64,000 bases of DNA from Citrus sinensis (GCF_022201045.2 NC_068559.1:1984001-2048000); one strand, 5' to 3'; positions 1 to 12,985 are shown, numbered from the stretch's first letter. Numbers and translations: made by a program. Notes: a model not told the origin generated them from the letters alone.

Positions 1-295
1 TACATAACACAACAAAAATATCATTTAGCAAATACATATTTATTATTAAAAAAAAGTTTGCGTCATTCTCTCCTGCAGGCGTCTGCAATCTATAGAATCT
101 CAAACAATATGCAAAAATTTGCTAATATGCATATGCACTAGAGTTCATGACTCCAGAGTCTAGATCAACACAGACAAGGACAATGCAATTCACTTTATGA
201 TGAGTGATACTGCCAAGTGGCGTTGACTAGTCGGGTTCGGTTAGAAAATGTGATTAGACGTATTCCATAACTTCAACATTAGTTAGAAAATTGAG
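1..295. other. intergenic, 3' flank of first gene
   Basis: AT-rich DNA beyond the stop codon of the minus-strand gene that ends at 296. It probably holds the 3' UTR of that gene. I see no further coding or repeat signal. Confidence 0.5.
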
Positions 296-2941
296 CTACA
301 AGCTCAATTGCTCATCATATAGTGACCGAAGTTGCCAAGTAGCTACGAATACATAAATGAGAAATATTAAACAGAATAAGAGAAGAAGAGAAATAATTAC
401 AAGTACGCTTTTGTGTGCAGGCATGAGAGTCTCGTCATTGCGAGGTTTGAGTTGTATGTCAGGGGGAGTTTGTTCTCTGAACGAAGCATCATATCTGAGG
501 AATGCAGTTTTCATACGCTCCAAATCTTCTTGGCTTTTCATACCACTCCCCCATTCTGTTGGTGCACGCTGACAAAAGAATAAACAAGTATCAATATCTC
601 GGCTTTAATTTGAACTGTAAATCAGTGTAAAAATCAATTATGATTTTCATTGTCTTATGATAGTGAAATTGTAGTATTATAATCATGTTCAAGCAATATA
701 TATAAAACAGAAGTTACAGAAGAAAAATATCTCAAACAATGCGTAATTTAGGATCGTTGTAGTCCTCAAATTTATAGCCGGTATCATGTTCATTTGTTTA
801 TGGCTCAATCTATTGCAGGCAACTAAATTAACTAGGAAGCAAATAAATAATATTACCAAATACCAATTGAAAAAAGAAAAAAAAAAAAGAAAAAAACAAC
901 TCAAGGACATCTTATGTCAGCCTCTGTATGAACAACCCAACTCTTGTAATGTAGTGCAGAAAAACATGAGGTAGCAGATCACCTTATCAGCGTACAGATA
1001 TTGAACTAATGAAATATATACCCCAAGGTTACTCATTTTCAAAGCTTTGTAAATTCTATAAAAGTCCAATAATATCCTAACAGTGACAAGACTAATGGCA
1101 TGCAAAACCAACAATTGAAAGAGTCCAGGCTCAGAATATACCGTGAAACTTGAAAATAATAATATGAATTAACAAATCAACTAGATTGATTAGAAAATAA
1201 TACCTCCAAAATTGAATCTATAAGAGGAGACGCATCGGGGGATGGTGGTGGCGATTTGGGGAATGGTGGTAGGCCTGGACCTTTTGGCTTACAGTGGACC
1301 CAGCAAAAGAGCTGCGGCGAGTCGGCAGATGTATGGGTTGGGGTGTGCGTGATTTTGGTGGCCTTCCGGGAAGTCGCAGTCCTCATATATTTAGAACAGT
1401 TATCATGTGCATCTGGTTCTGGTGCAAGCTGTTGCAGGCAATTAATTAACTAGGAAGCAAATAAATAATATTACTAATTGAGAAACAAACAAAAATAAAA
1501 AAGAAAACCAACATCTGTCGTGAAATAAATATACCGTGAAATTTAAAAATAATAATGAAATTTGAATAAACAAATTAATAAATAATATTACCAATTCAAA
1601 AGCAGAAAAAAAAAATTCTGCCGTGAAATTAGAATTAACAAAATAGATCAGAAAATTACACCTGTATCTCCTTCAACTTGGATGGCGGCGAATCAGGGCT
1701 GTCGTCCATGGTTTGACCGCAGCCGCGTTGGTGTATTTGATTTGAGAATGGGAAAATCTAGGTTTTATGGATTTCACTTTTATTTTCTTTTATACATAAG
1801 TTGATTTGAAAATAATAATGAAATTTGAATAAACAAATTAAATTAGAAAATAATACCTCGTTTAGAGGCCAATGAAGTTCATTCACTGCAATGGAGTCAA
1901 AGCCCTTGGGAAAACCTGGATATGGCACATGCTGTTGCAGGCAATTAATTAACAAGGAGACAAATAAATATATTCAGAAAAAAAAACTCAAAGGACGTCT
2001 GTCGTGAAATTTGAATTAACGAAATATATTAGAAAATAATACCTCTAACTTATCAACCAATAAGGGATCGGGGCAGTAATTGATGGGGAGGGGTTTGGGA
2101 CATGAGCAGAGAGTTGGATCGAAGACGTAGTCCTCAGGATAACTTGGCGGCATCTGTTGCAGGCAATTAATTAACGAGGAAGCAAATAAATAATATTACC
2201 AATTCAAAAGCAGAAAAAAAGAATTCTGCCGAGAAGTTAGAATTAACAAAATAGGTCAGAAAATTACACCTGTATCTCCTTCAACTTGGATGGCGGCGAA
2301 TCAGGGCTGTCGTCCATGGTTTGAGCGCAGCGGCGTTGGTGTATTTGATTTGAGAATGGGAAAATCTAGGTTTTATGGATTTCACTTTTATTGTCTTTTA
2401 TACATAAGTTGATTTGAAAATAATAATGAAATTTGAATAAACAAATTAAATTAGAAAATAATACCTCGTTTAGAGGCCAATGAAGTTCATTCACTGCAAC
2501 GGAGTCAAAGCCCTCGAGAAAACCTGGATATGGCACATGCTGTTGCAGGCAATTAATTAACAAGGAGGCAAATAAATATATTCAGAAAAAAAAAACTCAA
2601 AGGACGTCGGTCGTGAAATTTGAATTAACGAAATATATTAGAAAATAATACCTCTAACTCCTCATCTATGGGGGGTTTGGGACCCGAGCAGCGAGTTGGA
2701 TCGAAGACGTAGTCCTCAGGTGAACTTGGCGGCATCTGTTGGAGGCAATTAATTGACGAGGAAGCAAATAAATAATATTACCAATTCAAAAGCAGAAAAA
2801 AAGAATTCTGCCGTGAAGTTAGAATTAACAAAGTAGATCAGAAAATTACACCTGTATCTCCTTCAACTTGGATGCCGGCGAATCAGGGCTGTCGTCCATG
2901 GTTTGGGCGTTGGATGGCGGCGAATCAGGGCTGTCGGCCAT
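296..2941 (-). CDS. modular proline-rich C-tail-anchored protein, unknown function
   Basis: I do not recognise the family. The spliced model has seven exons: 2852-2941, 2652-2735, 2465-2539, 2043-2153, 1857-1931, 1204-1428 and 296-568. Every exon is a multiple of three and every junction is phase 0, giving 310 residues. Exons 2 and 4 (both start MPPS and contain PEDYVFDPT) and exons 3 and 5 (both contain VNELHWPLNE) are duplicates. Donors are nearly identical (GAG then gtattatttt) and acceptors lie in a common context (gcctgcaacag). The protein is acidic and proline-rich, with a single hydrophobic helix near residues 275-297 and a short tail, so it may be tail-anchored. The start at 2941 sits about 46 bases downstream of a TATA box. 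Exon 1 itself contains a repeated DSPDSP motif. Two further copies of exon 1 (1662-1709 and 2270-2317) lie inside introns and may be skipped or used as alternative starts. Alternative splicing of the modules is likely but cannot be read from DNA alone. Confidence 0.6.
1661..2941 (-). repeat. tandem promoter-exon duplication, units 608 and 582 bp
   Basis: The sequence beginning cctgtatctccttcaacttg occurs at 1661, 2269 and 2851. Each unit carries a copy of exon 1, the intron, an MPPS-type exon and an HVPYPGF-type exon, with only scattered substitutions and one indel in the MPPS exon (37 against 28 codons). The TATA sequence of the outermost copy is changed in both inner copies. Confidence 0.85.
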
Positions 2942-2986
2942 GGTTTGGGCGTAGCGGCGTTGGTGTATTTGATTTGAGAATCGGGG

Positions 2987-2994
2987 AATTTATA
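2987..2994 (-). promoter_or_regulatory. TATA box of the modular gene
   Basis: TATAAATT on the minus strand, 46-53 bases upstream of the ATG at 2941. In the two inner repeat copies the matching position no longer reads TATAAA, so this is the likely sole promoter. Confidence 0.5.
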
Positions 2995-4221
2995 GGTTTC
3001 GCAGATTTCACTTCAGTTGTCTTTCATACATTTTTTGATTTTTTTTCAACCCCGCACATTTTTTGTAATCCCTTTTAACCCAGAAAGTTTGGTTTTATCA
3101 CGTTTAGCCCCGTCGCTTGTTACGCTGTTGGGTTCGTCGATGGTCACCGCTTGACTGAAATTTTTGTCAATTGGTTATATTTACGGTTTTTCAAATCTTT
3201 ACACTGTTTTTTTTTTTTTTTTTTTTCTCTGAAGCCTTTTTTTTCCCCATCTTATTTCTAGTAATTTGTAGTGTTATTATTGTTTCATTGCTATATGTTT
3301 AGATTTCAAATTTGTGTAGCAGAGCAAGTTGCAAGGATTCGAGTCATCACGATACTATCATCAATTTTGCTGCAAACTTTAACACAAATTGCATATACAT
3401 ATTTTATTATTTCAAACTATTGCTGCGCCCCAAGCATTCGTTGGAAAATGTATCTCATCTTCAGTTTGAGAGTTCGAGTACACGTATACTGCACAAGTTT
3501 TTTTTTTTTTTTTCAAAGAAAGAAAAAACTTATATCGTGTAGGCTCTCACTACAATTATTATTTATTTTTTATTGAGTGAGGAAAAAAATAATGATAAAT
3601 AAAAAAAGTATTCTCTAGAACTTTAACGAAGTCTAAACCAATTAACATGACTCGTCCAAGTAGGTAGAAGCTGAGTAAACCATTCAAATTGCTCTCTCTC
3701 AAAGCACAGAGACCTATAACTATGAAGACTCTAGTACCATCAATGAAGTAGTTGCAATTTGGAGCTACATTTCGATGCAATCAGTTTCAATTGCTTATAT
3801 CCGTGAAACACATACCAGTTTGAGAATACATACCACATGTCATCCTTGAGTTTTTCAAAGATTTCGCATATACAGATAAGCTTTTGTTTATATTCCATTG
3901 GAAGGGGAGGGGAAAAAAAAAAAAAAAGGCTTCTGGAGTACTTGTCTAGGGATAGTATATACAATACTTGTTTTGGTATTATTCTGTATTAAAGCCTAAT
4001 TAGTCTTTTTGTTATGGAAATAGAACCAAATGAGGATTCCACCTAATTTTGGGTGTCTGGGGGACTAATTCAAGTCATGGTAGATACATGGAAAAAAAAC
4101 AAATTATTACTGCTGTTGAACTGGAAAATATACATTTTGCAGCCTACATTTCACAGCTAATGTACTCAAAACAAAAAACAAAGCAAAACAAAACAAAAAT
4201 TAATCCTCTGAATTTTTATTT
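2995..4221. other. intergenic, AT-rich, no gene seen
   Basis: Contains long T and A runs (about 3205-3226, 3500-3514 and 3914-3927). Short open frames here have no recognisable motif or plausible splice partners. The right part is probably the 3' UTR of the next gene. Confidence 0.5.
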
Positions 4222-7200
4222 TCAAGAAGTGGGGTTGATCGAAAGCTTTGCCAGTTGCGCCTGGCGGCGTCCTAAATGAAACGCTGTAGCTATCCATAAT
4301 AAACAGACCTGAAACCAAAAGAGAAAATGCAGACTTTGATTACACCGGTTGAAAAAAATTAAACCAAAGAAAAAGAATTGCATTATGAAATTCAATGAGT
4401 TCAGGAACCAAAAAAGCTTGAAGTAGTAACAATTCGAGAGGTTCTATAACATAAATCACCAAGGAGTTGGTTTATACGTACAGGAAGGGCATACAGGGAC
4501 ACAGTTGATGTTCTCCCATGAAGAGTGCTGAAAAGTAGTTTGTACAGTCCAGCTGCGGATGCATCTCCAAGTCGCTGGACAATTACATCTATGCACACCT
4601 GCAGCAGCATATCTTTAGAGAAACCTATGTTTTGATGCTTATTGACATTTTAACTACTAGTGCACATAACAGATGTAGCGAAGCACAAGAACCCAAGGAA
4701 ATATGAAATAAATCTTAATTGTGAATATCCTATGAGGTCAAAAAAATGGTCAAATGATCAACATACGAGATGACCATGTGCTTCTGTACATAAAGTACCA
4801 AATGAATATCACATTGCCCCGTTTCTAAGAATAAAATTCAGTAATAGAGAAAATTAGCATACCTTAGCTTTGTATTTTTCCTCTTGGGAAACAACAGTAA
4901 ATAGTAGTTCTCTTCCAGGCCTGGTTACAACATAAGTAACCACCTGCAAGGAATGGAAGTCTCCCAACTGTGAGGTTTACTCAACTTTAGAATTTTAGAA
5001 TAACTTACTTCATAAGCACACTGAATATAGCTCTGTAATACTGGAAATTGAGTTTATAACTAATAGACGAGTCCAACAGTATTGGAGGGTAACAAAAAGA
5101 AAATAAAAAATAGTAGCTCGTGACAAACCTTTCGTATGGTCTCTGAAATAGCTACAGTCACCCAAGTTGGCCAAATTGCAATAGCAATCATATTTGAGAA
5201 GGCAATAAACGGAGCAGAGCATATGGCTACAGTAATCCCAGCAACAGAAAGGATGTGCCCCTGTACATAATTAGATAAGCGAAAATGGAAAACAAAGAAA
5301 AAGGCTAGGATCACCATATCATGATAATTCTAAGAAAACCTATGACATAGTTCACAGAAGCTCAAGTGCAGGAAATTCAATTTGAATGATCCAGTACAAC
5401 TTCAAGAGGTTACGGGTTACATGGAGAGGAAACAAGGAGCGGAACCAGAGATCCAGTTCAGATAATTTAAATAACACATCTCCAGAGCCAAAATAGGAAT
5501 ACAGCAAGTTATCAAAAACTTGCACAGTTACTAATGGCATCTAATGTGGGTGTTGGGAGTTTTCCCTCTGAAATATTCTCATGATTATACCTTTTTCTAT
5601 GGCATGATCATTATAATACATATGATTCTACTAAATATGTACAGTTTGACCATCATTGTCTATTCACAGACTTAGAAACAACCTAATCAAGCAGCATTCC
5701 ACACTAGTGTTTACTCCCAACTGCACGTTAATAGGGAGAGAAATGTGACACTTATTTAATTCATAGACTCTACATTGAAAAACTTAACACTAAAAACCCA
5801 GAAAACCAGGTATTCAAGAGGAAAGTCATAGTAACAAGCAAGTAAAACATCAAATAAAAAAACATTGCAAAACCTAATCTACAGGCAGCATAACGTTAAA
5901 GTGAGTTGTCCAGCGAGAATAAAAACAGCAATAAAGCTAAACCAGGTATTCAAGAGGAAAGTCATAGTAACAAGCAAGTAAAACATCAAATAAAAAAACA
6001 TTGCAAAACCTAATCTACAGGCAGCATACTGTTAAAGTGAGTTGTCCAGCGAGAATAAAAACAGCAATAAAGCAATTTATCTCAGCAAGCAATCTTCTTC
6101 TTCCAAGAGAGCTTGAAACAGTCATGGCAATAACAGTGACTTTCTGCAATTGAGGAAAGGGGTGCGCTCCAGTAAGTTTTAAATATAGTATAAAATCAAT
6201 ACATGCAAGAGGTTGGTAAAACATGTTAAGGGATAGAGGCTGCTTTACCTGAAAATAAAAAAATGACGAGACAACTGCACTCAGCCAAAGGAATAAAGAC
6301 ACGGACAACAGATAATTTGAGGAGAATATAAGCCGAAGTCCGTCTAGGATAGCCCATAGGTGAGGCTTCACTATTGAAGTAGATGACCTAGGAGAAGGTA
6401 CTTTGGCTGCAGGTGCAGTCTGCCCATCAGCCCCACTTCGTGGATCAGAATCAGCTTTTCTAAGGGCAAAAGTAACCAAGTTCAGAGAGTCAGTACTCAC
6501 GACCAATTCACAAGCCAGTATCAAAGTTGTAAGGCACATCAGCACGTATATCATGCAACTCATGAAACCAAAAAGATTATAAGTGATGCAATGAAATGTA
6601 AATTTATAGCAGACCTTAATGGAGGTAACTCTTCAGGACGACGAGGTATCTCTTTGTAGATCCCTTTCGACGATTGTGCAGCAAGTTCCATCAAACAAGC
6701 CGCAAAGAGGAGAAGATCTACATAGAACCAGTCCATGTCCATGGTTTAAAACCAAGTTAAAGAACGGTTAAAATTTACAAAACTTGATAACTGAATAGGA
6801 AAACATACATGGACCCAAAAAAGCCATCCCAGCGGCAAACAAAGAACCAAATAGCTGGCCAAGTGTAGCACCAGCACCAATGAACCCAAACAATCTTGAG
6901 CCTGACTGAATACAAAGTAAAGTTAATTGTGCTCAAGAACCAAAAATTTCAATCAATGCCGAAACATACAAACCTCGCTGTCCATCACATCAATCACTCT
7001 AGCCCAAGTTGAAGAAATAGTAATCAAATTAAGCAGAGCCACCTGCAAAATAGCAAATATCACCGTGATAAACTAAAGCATAAAAATGAAAATACTCAAC
7101 AGAGAGTTAATTGCCCCAACCAAAGTACAAATAGCTCAACCATTGTCATTACCCAGAGGAAGAATCCCATTCTCACTGAAACATAAAACCAGCCGTGGTC

Positions 7201-8107
7201 ACCCCAATCGGCAGAATTAGCTGTACTGCCTTGGTCAACAGCAGCCTTTGGATCCTCCTTTGCATTAGATGACACCGCATCCAAACTCTCCAAGTGTGAA
7301 ACACTCTAGTAAGTATACAAGAGAAAAGACTCAAATTACTAATTTGAAAGAGAACAGCACACTATGATGTTCACACAATCCTTATCTTACCTCCAATTTC
7401 GATAAATATCCTATTGACGAAGACTGCCATAGAAGGAAGAATACAAGCAGCGATACACTAAAAAACCTGTGTATCAAAACCAAAGCCTGGAATTTCAAAA
7501 AGCACCACCTATTACAAAACAATATGTAGTGTAACACTTTCACAAACAAAGTTTCTATCTCAACTGATGTAGCATCGCATCAATTATTTTATTAACATGA
7601 TAATTGTATTGTATCTATTAATGCGTGTCTACTTCATATGCTACATCATACAAAATCTGTATACATAACATAATTACAAAGCTTTGAAAAATAATTCAGC
7701 AATCAGCTCAAGCATAACAAAATGAGAAAAGAGAAATTAAAGAGTCACCTTGGCTTTGGAGAGATTAGGCAAAGAAAATATCAGAGTGGAAACAGGCGCA
7801 GCAATCAAAGTTAGAATTAATGATCCGACAAATAGACCAGGCAGTTTTGATAAACCAAGCGAGATTGCTCCTTCGTCGCGTAAAGGAAGCACAACGAAAT
7901 ACGCACTCAAAATCTACGCATCAAGAACATATAAACAAATAAATAATCATATAAATTAATTGAAAGAACGAGTGAAAATCGGAAACTCACGAAGAAGAAG
8001 CACGAGGAGGAGTGGAGAAGAGCAGAGGTTTCGTGGGGGTGCAGGGTAACGAACACGGAGGCGAACGCATCTAAGCGCGACTTGCTTATTATGCGCTGCA
8101 TCGTCAT
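4222..8107 (-). CDS. polytopic membrane protein, ATP/ADP (Npt1/TLC-like) transporter family
   Basis: Thirteen exons join in frame into 513 residues: 7991-8107, 7749-7913, 7391-7486, 7153-7305, 6974-7042, 6809-6905, 6615-6717, 6249-6459, 6030-6143, 5129-5260, 4863-4943, 4482-4598 and 4222-4308. The protein is hydrophobic throughout with about ten or more membrane segments. The most telling stretch is near residues 204-224 (RLFGFIGAGATLGQLFGS), which resembles the conserved loop of nucleotide-exchange carriers of the Npt1/TLC type and related MFS proteins. Residues 267-290 form a polar loop between membrane halves. I infer a membrane carrier; substrate and membrane are not shown. The first ATG is chosen; a second ATG is two codons later. 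The end of exon 9 is duplicated just downstream (5803-6074). A general MFS carrier is the main alternative. Confidence 0.7.
5803..6074. repeat. 136-bp tandem duplication overlapping an exon end
   Basis: Positions 5803-5938 repeat at 5939-6074 almost base for base. The right copy contains the real 3' end and donor of exon 9 of the transporter gene; the left copy is an intronic duplicate of those 45 or so coding bases. The main difference is at the donor, which reads GTATGC in the right copy and GTTATG in the left. Confidence 0.9.
7565..7648. repeat. 84-bp foldback, possible MITE remnant in intron
   Basis: TGATGTAGCAT at the left end is matched by its reverse complement at the right end. The element lies in intron 2 of the transporter gene. 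It is short and AT-rich, so the call is tentative. Confidence 0.35.
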
Positions 8108-8842
8108 TGTCTTCGTTTTTGTTTAATGGAAATTTTTTAAGTTTAATTTCAATTCATTGATGGATTGAGGAAATTGATTGATGATGATCGGAGAAACCAA
8201 GCTCCCACGTTCTCGTCGTCGTCGCCGCCGGGACCAAGGTCAACCGACAATTACTACAGCAAAAAGAAAATGAGTTGTTCGGACTTTGGACCTTTGGAAG
8301 AAGAACCCACTTCCAATAAAGCCAACGAAAAGCAACGCGTAGAATATTGTTTTGAAATCTATCATTAAACGAAACGAAAATGCGAATATACCCCTATGAT
8401 AAATTCCTCCGTAGGAAAGGCGGTTGAAAAATCGATGCTTCAGGTATAAATGCTCGAAAAAAATGATTAAGAAACCAACTTTTATATATTGAGACTAAGA
8501 CGAATTTTGAGCCATTTATGTAAATTTCTCAATACAGTTTCATCCAGGAAGACATAAACCGGTGCACCATACAAGGGAAGTCAACGTTGCTCTCTTTTCA
8601 TTAAATAAAAAACTGAAAACAGATCAATGAAACAACAAATACAAGTGAACTTTAGATTTGATACGGTGGAGTGCAAGAACTCAATTCCGTTGCTACTAAT
8701 TGTCCAAATCGAACACAAAAGAAGATGAACTTTCTTTGTACATCAGTAATAATTTTTAAATTACAGAGACCATAAAACAATGGTTTGAAAAATCACGTTG
8801 AGACATTCCCTGTTCATTGCGGGAATTAGGTGATTGCTTGGT
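8108..8842. other. intergenic: promoter of transporter gene and 3' end of ETG1
   Basis: Bases 8108-8360 lie directly upstream of the transporter ATG and are relatively GC-rich (cgtcgtcgtcgccgccgg region), fitting a leader and promoter. Bases 8400-8842 are probably the ETG1 3' UTR. No other gene is seen. Confidence 0.45.
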
Positions 8843-11800
8843 TCACTTGAGCCTCTCCCTTCTCAGCCTTTCCAATTCCTTTACCATCTGCCAGTGTTCC
8901 AATGACAAGCTGGTTTCGCCAAAGCTTGCAGACATCAGGCGCCCCATCGTCAACAATCTGTTCACAGAACAATTCCAGATGTTTAACAAAACACAACGTT
9001 ATAGACCATAGTGATAACATCAGATAGCAGCTCATAAGTTTCTGACCTGCTAAGATCTTGGCCACCTAAGCTCCTATCCGCTTGTCTTGCTGCAACCAGA
9101 TCACTTTCTACCACCTGTTAAGTATCACCGGCCATGCGTGAATTTTCAGAAAATATCTCCCGACTATTTTGAACACAAGTACTAATTCCCAAATTGTACT
9201 TCACATACCTTCTGCATGTCTGACTCAATAGAATGTGGCAATGATCTAACACTAGCCAAGTACCATCTCCAAGCTTCTAAAGTTTCGGCAGGCACAACTT
9301 CAAAGGAAGCCGCTGAAGAAGGCTGGAAAGGTATAACTAGGTCAGCTGGGACAATATTTGATTTCCCCTCCGAAAGTATAAGCATCTGGACATCAGCAAT
9401 CATTTCCATCTTATAGTACTCAAAGTTGTACTCGACCTGAGGCAAAGAAATTCATATTATAAGTCATTTCAATTGCAGGGCTAAAAAAATCCAAAAGAAT
9501 CTGCATGCATCAGCAGTACAAGGAGCAAATCACCTTCTGGAACTCCATTAGATTCTTCAGCAACCTTGCATTTTCAACCCCAGTGGAGTTGAGGGTTCCT
9601 GTTTCCAATTGGGTTTCATCAATGATCAAGTGTGAGCCATCAGCTAGCTGTAGAACTCCAGGTATCAATCTGGACCAATAACCATGTTAAGTGACCAAGA
9701 AAATATAAAAACATCTTTTGTTGTAAATTTGAAGTTACTGACTGAAGGCAAGTATTTCCTAATCTGATACCTATTTGTTTGATAATCCTTTTTTGGGGCA
9801 AGTGAGGCAGTGTTAAGGTAATTCACTGTAAGGGGTATGCATTGTGTAAATGGTAGGAGATTCTGCACAGAAAGTCTAATTTGATTGCCAAACACAGACA
9901 CACTTTCTTTGCTTAAACAGGTGAGATTTAGCGAAAGCTTCCCCACAGCAACATTGTCGATTCTAGCATGTACCTGCTTAACAAAAACCATTGCATTACA
10001 ACCATAGATAGGTGCTACAGAGAAGGAAATGGTAAAGAAACATTAAAAATTGAGATAAAACATGTTGAAAAAACATAGACCGGCAGCCATGACAAATTGG
10101 ATTAATTGGCATGACCTAGAAGTAAAACCAAGATCATGAATGAAAAATATACCCTTGAAAGAAGATGCAACAACATAAGATGAGCTGCTATCCCATCATT
10201 GCCAAGAATGGATGTGAGATGCCTCAACAGGGACTCCCTTGTCTCTTTTACCAGCTGGGGCTTCGGCTGCAGGATCAAAGATTAGATAAAGTCCCAAAAA
10301 CAAGGCTAGAAAGCAAAGGAGAATATGAACTTATGGATCCTAGAATGCTGTAAGAACAATGCAGATTAACAATCGATTAATCAAATGGATAACAAAACTA
10401 AATCAGGTACACAAATCACCTCCATCATAGGGGAACTATGCAAGAAGTCATTAACATCTAGCTTCCTGTGAATAAGACAATGGAGACGTGGTACCTGCAC
10501 CAAAAAGAAAAGAACAGGCTATGTAACACCAGAAATCAAGAAGACAAATGTGCAATTTATTAAAAACGGCATTTTATGAGTTCATATGGCATCCTCATGA
10601 CATACAATTTGAAACCTTTCAAGAACGCCAAACGCACGTGATAGAAAATGTAAGTAGTGCACATCCTATGCATCAGTTGTCACTAGAATTTATTGTGACA
10701 AAATTACAGGGCAAAAAAAAAAACTTCTATAAGCTGGTATTTTGTGCTTTGGTGACTGCTAAAAGAAATTTAAGAAAGATATATAGAGACAACACCTTGC
10801 AGCTTCAAATGGAACTGCTACCTTTTCAGGAGGCAAATGGACCAACTCATCTTCAATGAAACCATATGAGGACTCATCTTGATCATTTTTATCAGCCATA
10901 ACATCAGAATCCAAAGTGAGGACCCCAACAAACTCGAAAACTTCATTAAGCTTCAACTCAGACTCAGGACAGTCATAAATCTGCATAATAGATTAGAACT
11001 TTCGTCAGTTCTAGAGAAAACGCACCAGATGCAGTAACCATAGTTTGCGTTTCTAGGAATATACGTGCTTAGAACAACAAGGAAAAAAAGAAAAGGTAAA
11101 TCATTTACCTTTACAAGACATGGAAGAGAATTTCTTTCAGCATTAGTCACAAAATTCGTATTAGAAGTGCCCTCAATTACAGAATCCTTGGACTGCGAAG
11201 ATGGAGAAGCATGTCCATTCTCTCTCTAGCAACAGAAAAGGTGTAACTAGCATTAGAACAAGTCTGCACTAATAATCTAAAGAAGTAGAAATATATTTTG
11301 CGTTAAATTTTTCTATCAATTTCCTATTCCAATACTTAATGGCCAGATCTGAAATATCCTTGAGATTAATTTTAGTTATTTCCAAGAGTTTCATGAGCTA
11401 AAGCTAATGGCATCCCACTTCTGTTTCTCATTAAAGTTTGTAATTGAACTTGGCACGGGTAGGAAAGACAATGGACCATTACCTATGAACATCATTTATT
11501 TTCCCCCAATTAACTTAAGAACTCATCAAATCAATTTTTTCCTCTTAATCCAGCTAGCGCAGAAAAGAAAGGAAGCTATTGACAGAAAGTCGCTTCTTAC
11601 CATCTTCTTGACACTAGGAGAACTTTCAAACTCATCAACCAAAACCTGTCATTCAACAATCAAGCCGGTCAGCATAAAACAAGAATCATACAAGTAACAA
11701 ACAAATAGTGCCATTCACTTTCAACAAGCAGGAATCAATCATTAACATTAGGGTTCTATTAGCAATCCATGTATTTTCCAAAGCAATGGTCTGATTTATA

Positions 11801-12985
11801 TGCAACCAATCTAAAAGCTCTTATGCTTCTTATCATACAACCACATCAGAAAGTTAGCTAGCTGAAAATTTTCCTCAGATAAGAACCAACTCATTGCTGC
11901 AACAAACATCTTTGTATTTACCTAAATAATGAAAGAATGAAAAGTCAAAGCAAACTAAATAATGAAAGAATGAAAAATCAAAGCAAACATGTTAGAGAGC
12001 AAAAAGTCTCACCAAATCCATGTGGTTGGAAGCATCATCCTCCATCCTCTGTCGCTTCTCTCTTTGCTGGGATGTCTTATTCATTGCTACTTCAGACAAG
12101 GATTCAGTCCAGGAATTCTGCCCTGGCACCTGAATGCAAGACAAAACTCAATAAGCCAAGTACAATCCCATCATCAAAGCAAGCCACATTTATCCTGTTT
12201 CAGAATAGATTCCATTTAGAATTGCCTGAAAACTAAAACTCACAGGAACGCAATATAACAAACGACGCTCCCAGATTCGCATATCAGGCGAAGAGCCCAT
12301 CGGATACTGACAGACATCCATAAACTTGTTTGTCCTCCATACCGACCCATCCTTTAAAATAAAAACGATAAAATTTCAATGCCACAAAACAGAACAAAAT
12401 GGTTACAATGATACACAAAAGGCAGAAAAACGCTTATACCTTATAAGCACCGGCATAGAATTCATTTCCCAACATATCCTGTATCATTCCCCGAAATCGA
12501 ACAAGTGTGTTGGGTTGTACCCATTTGATAGTCGTCGGATTAAGAATGGGAACCTACATTAACGAATCAGTTTCATTAGATTTAACAACCCATCTACTTA
12601 TTTTTCCCAAATAATAACAACCCCATCTACTTAACCAGCAAAAATTCAAGATTTACCAGGAGAATGAAATAACTAATTCATTTTTTTTCAAAATTTTGGC
12701 AATTTAAAATGTTATTTTCCTGAAACTCTTAATTTAATGGGCAATTAAATTCAGTAAAGCGAAAAGAAATTGATTAAAAATAGATCTAGGGTTTTTCAAT
12801 GAGCAAGTGTTAAGTACATGAGAGAGGGCGCCATCTTCGAATAGAAATTGACGGAAGAGATCGACAGCTCCCCAGTCCTTGCCATCAAACGACGCCGGAT
12901 CGGCGCCCGACGCAATCGCCTTCTCGAAAGTTAATCGAACGGCGCCAAGTGGGTTCGCTAGACAATCGTACTTCGGACCAACCAT
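8843..12985 (-). CDS. ETG1: ETG1 / MCM-binding protein (MCMBP)
   Basis: Fourteen exons join to 588 residues: 12818-12985, 12440-12553, 12244-12351, 12013-12129, 11601-11645, 11109-11225, 10822-10980, 10420-10494, 10153-10266, 9771-9973, 9534-9669, 9209-9436, 9047-9114 and 8843-8957. The start (MVGPKYDCLANPLGAVR) and the run WVQPNTLVRFRGMIQDMLGN near residues 67-86 match plant ETG1. Other family signatures are RLLYCVPVPGQ near residues 123-133, LIPGVLQLADG near 408-418, and the tail SLSLEHWQMVKELERLRRER. MCMBP binds MCM2-7 and helps unload it from chromatin late in S phase; loss in Arabidopsis slows replication and sister-chromatid cohesion (family knowledge). Length is as expected for the family. 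An E2F consensus upstream fits its known control. No breaks are seen. Confidence 0.95.

Noticed and set aside
6560..6742. A separate short protein starting at MDMDWFYVDLLLF
   Set aside because: The sequence after TTCTATGTAG continues the transporter exon in frame (GPYLLLFAACLMEL); the upstream part is intron.
8826..9065. Short minus-strand frame over the ETG1 end
   Set aside because: It is in the wrong phase; the spliced ETG1 frame across 9047/8957 gives the known conserved C-terminus.
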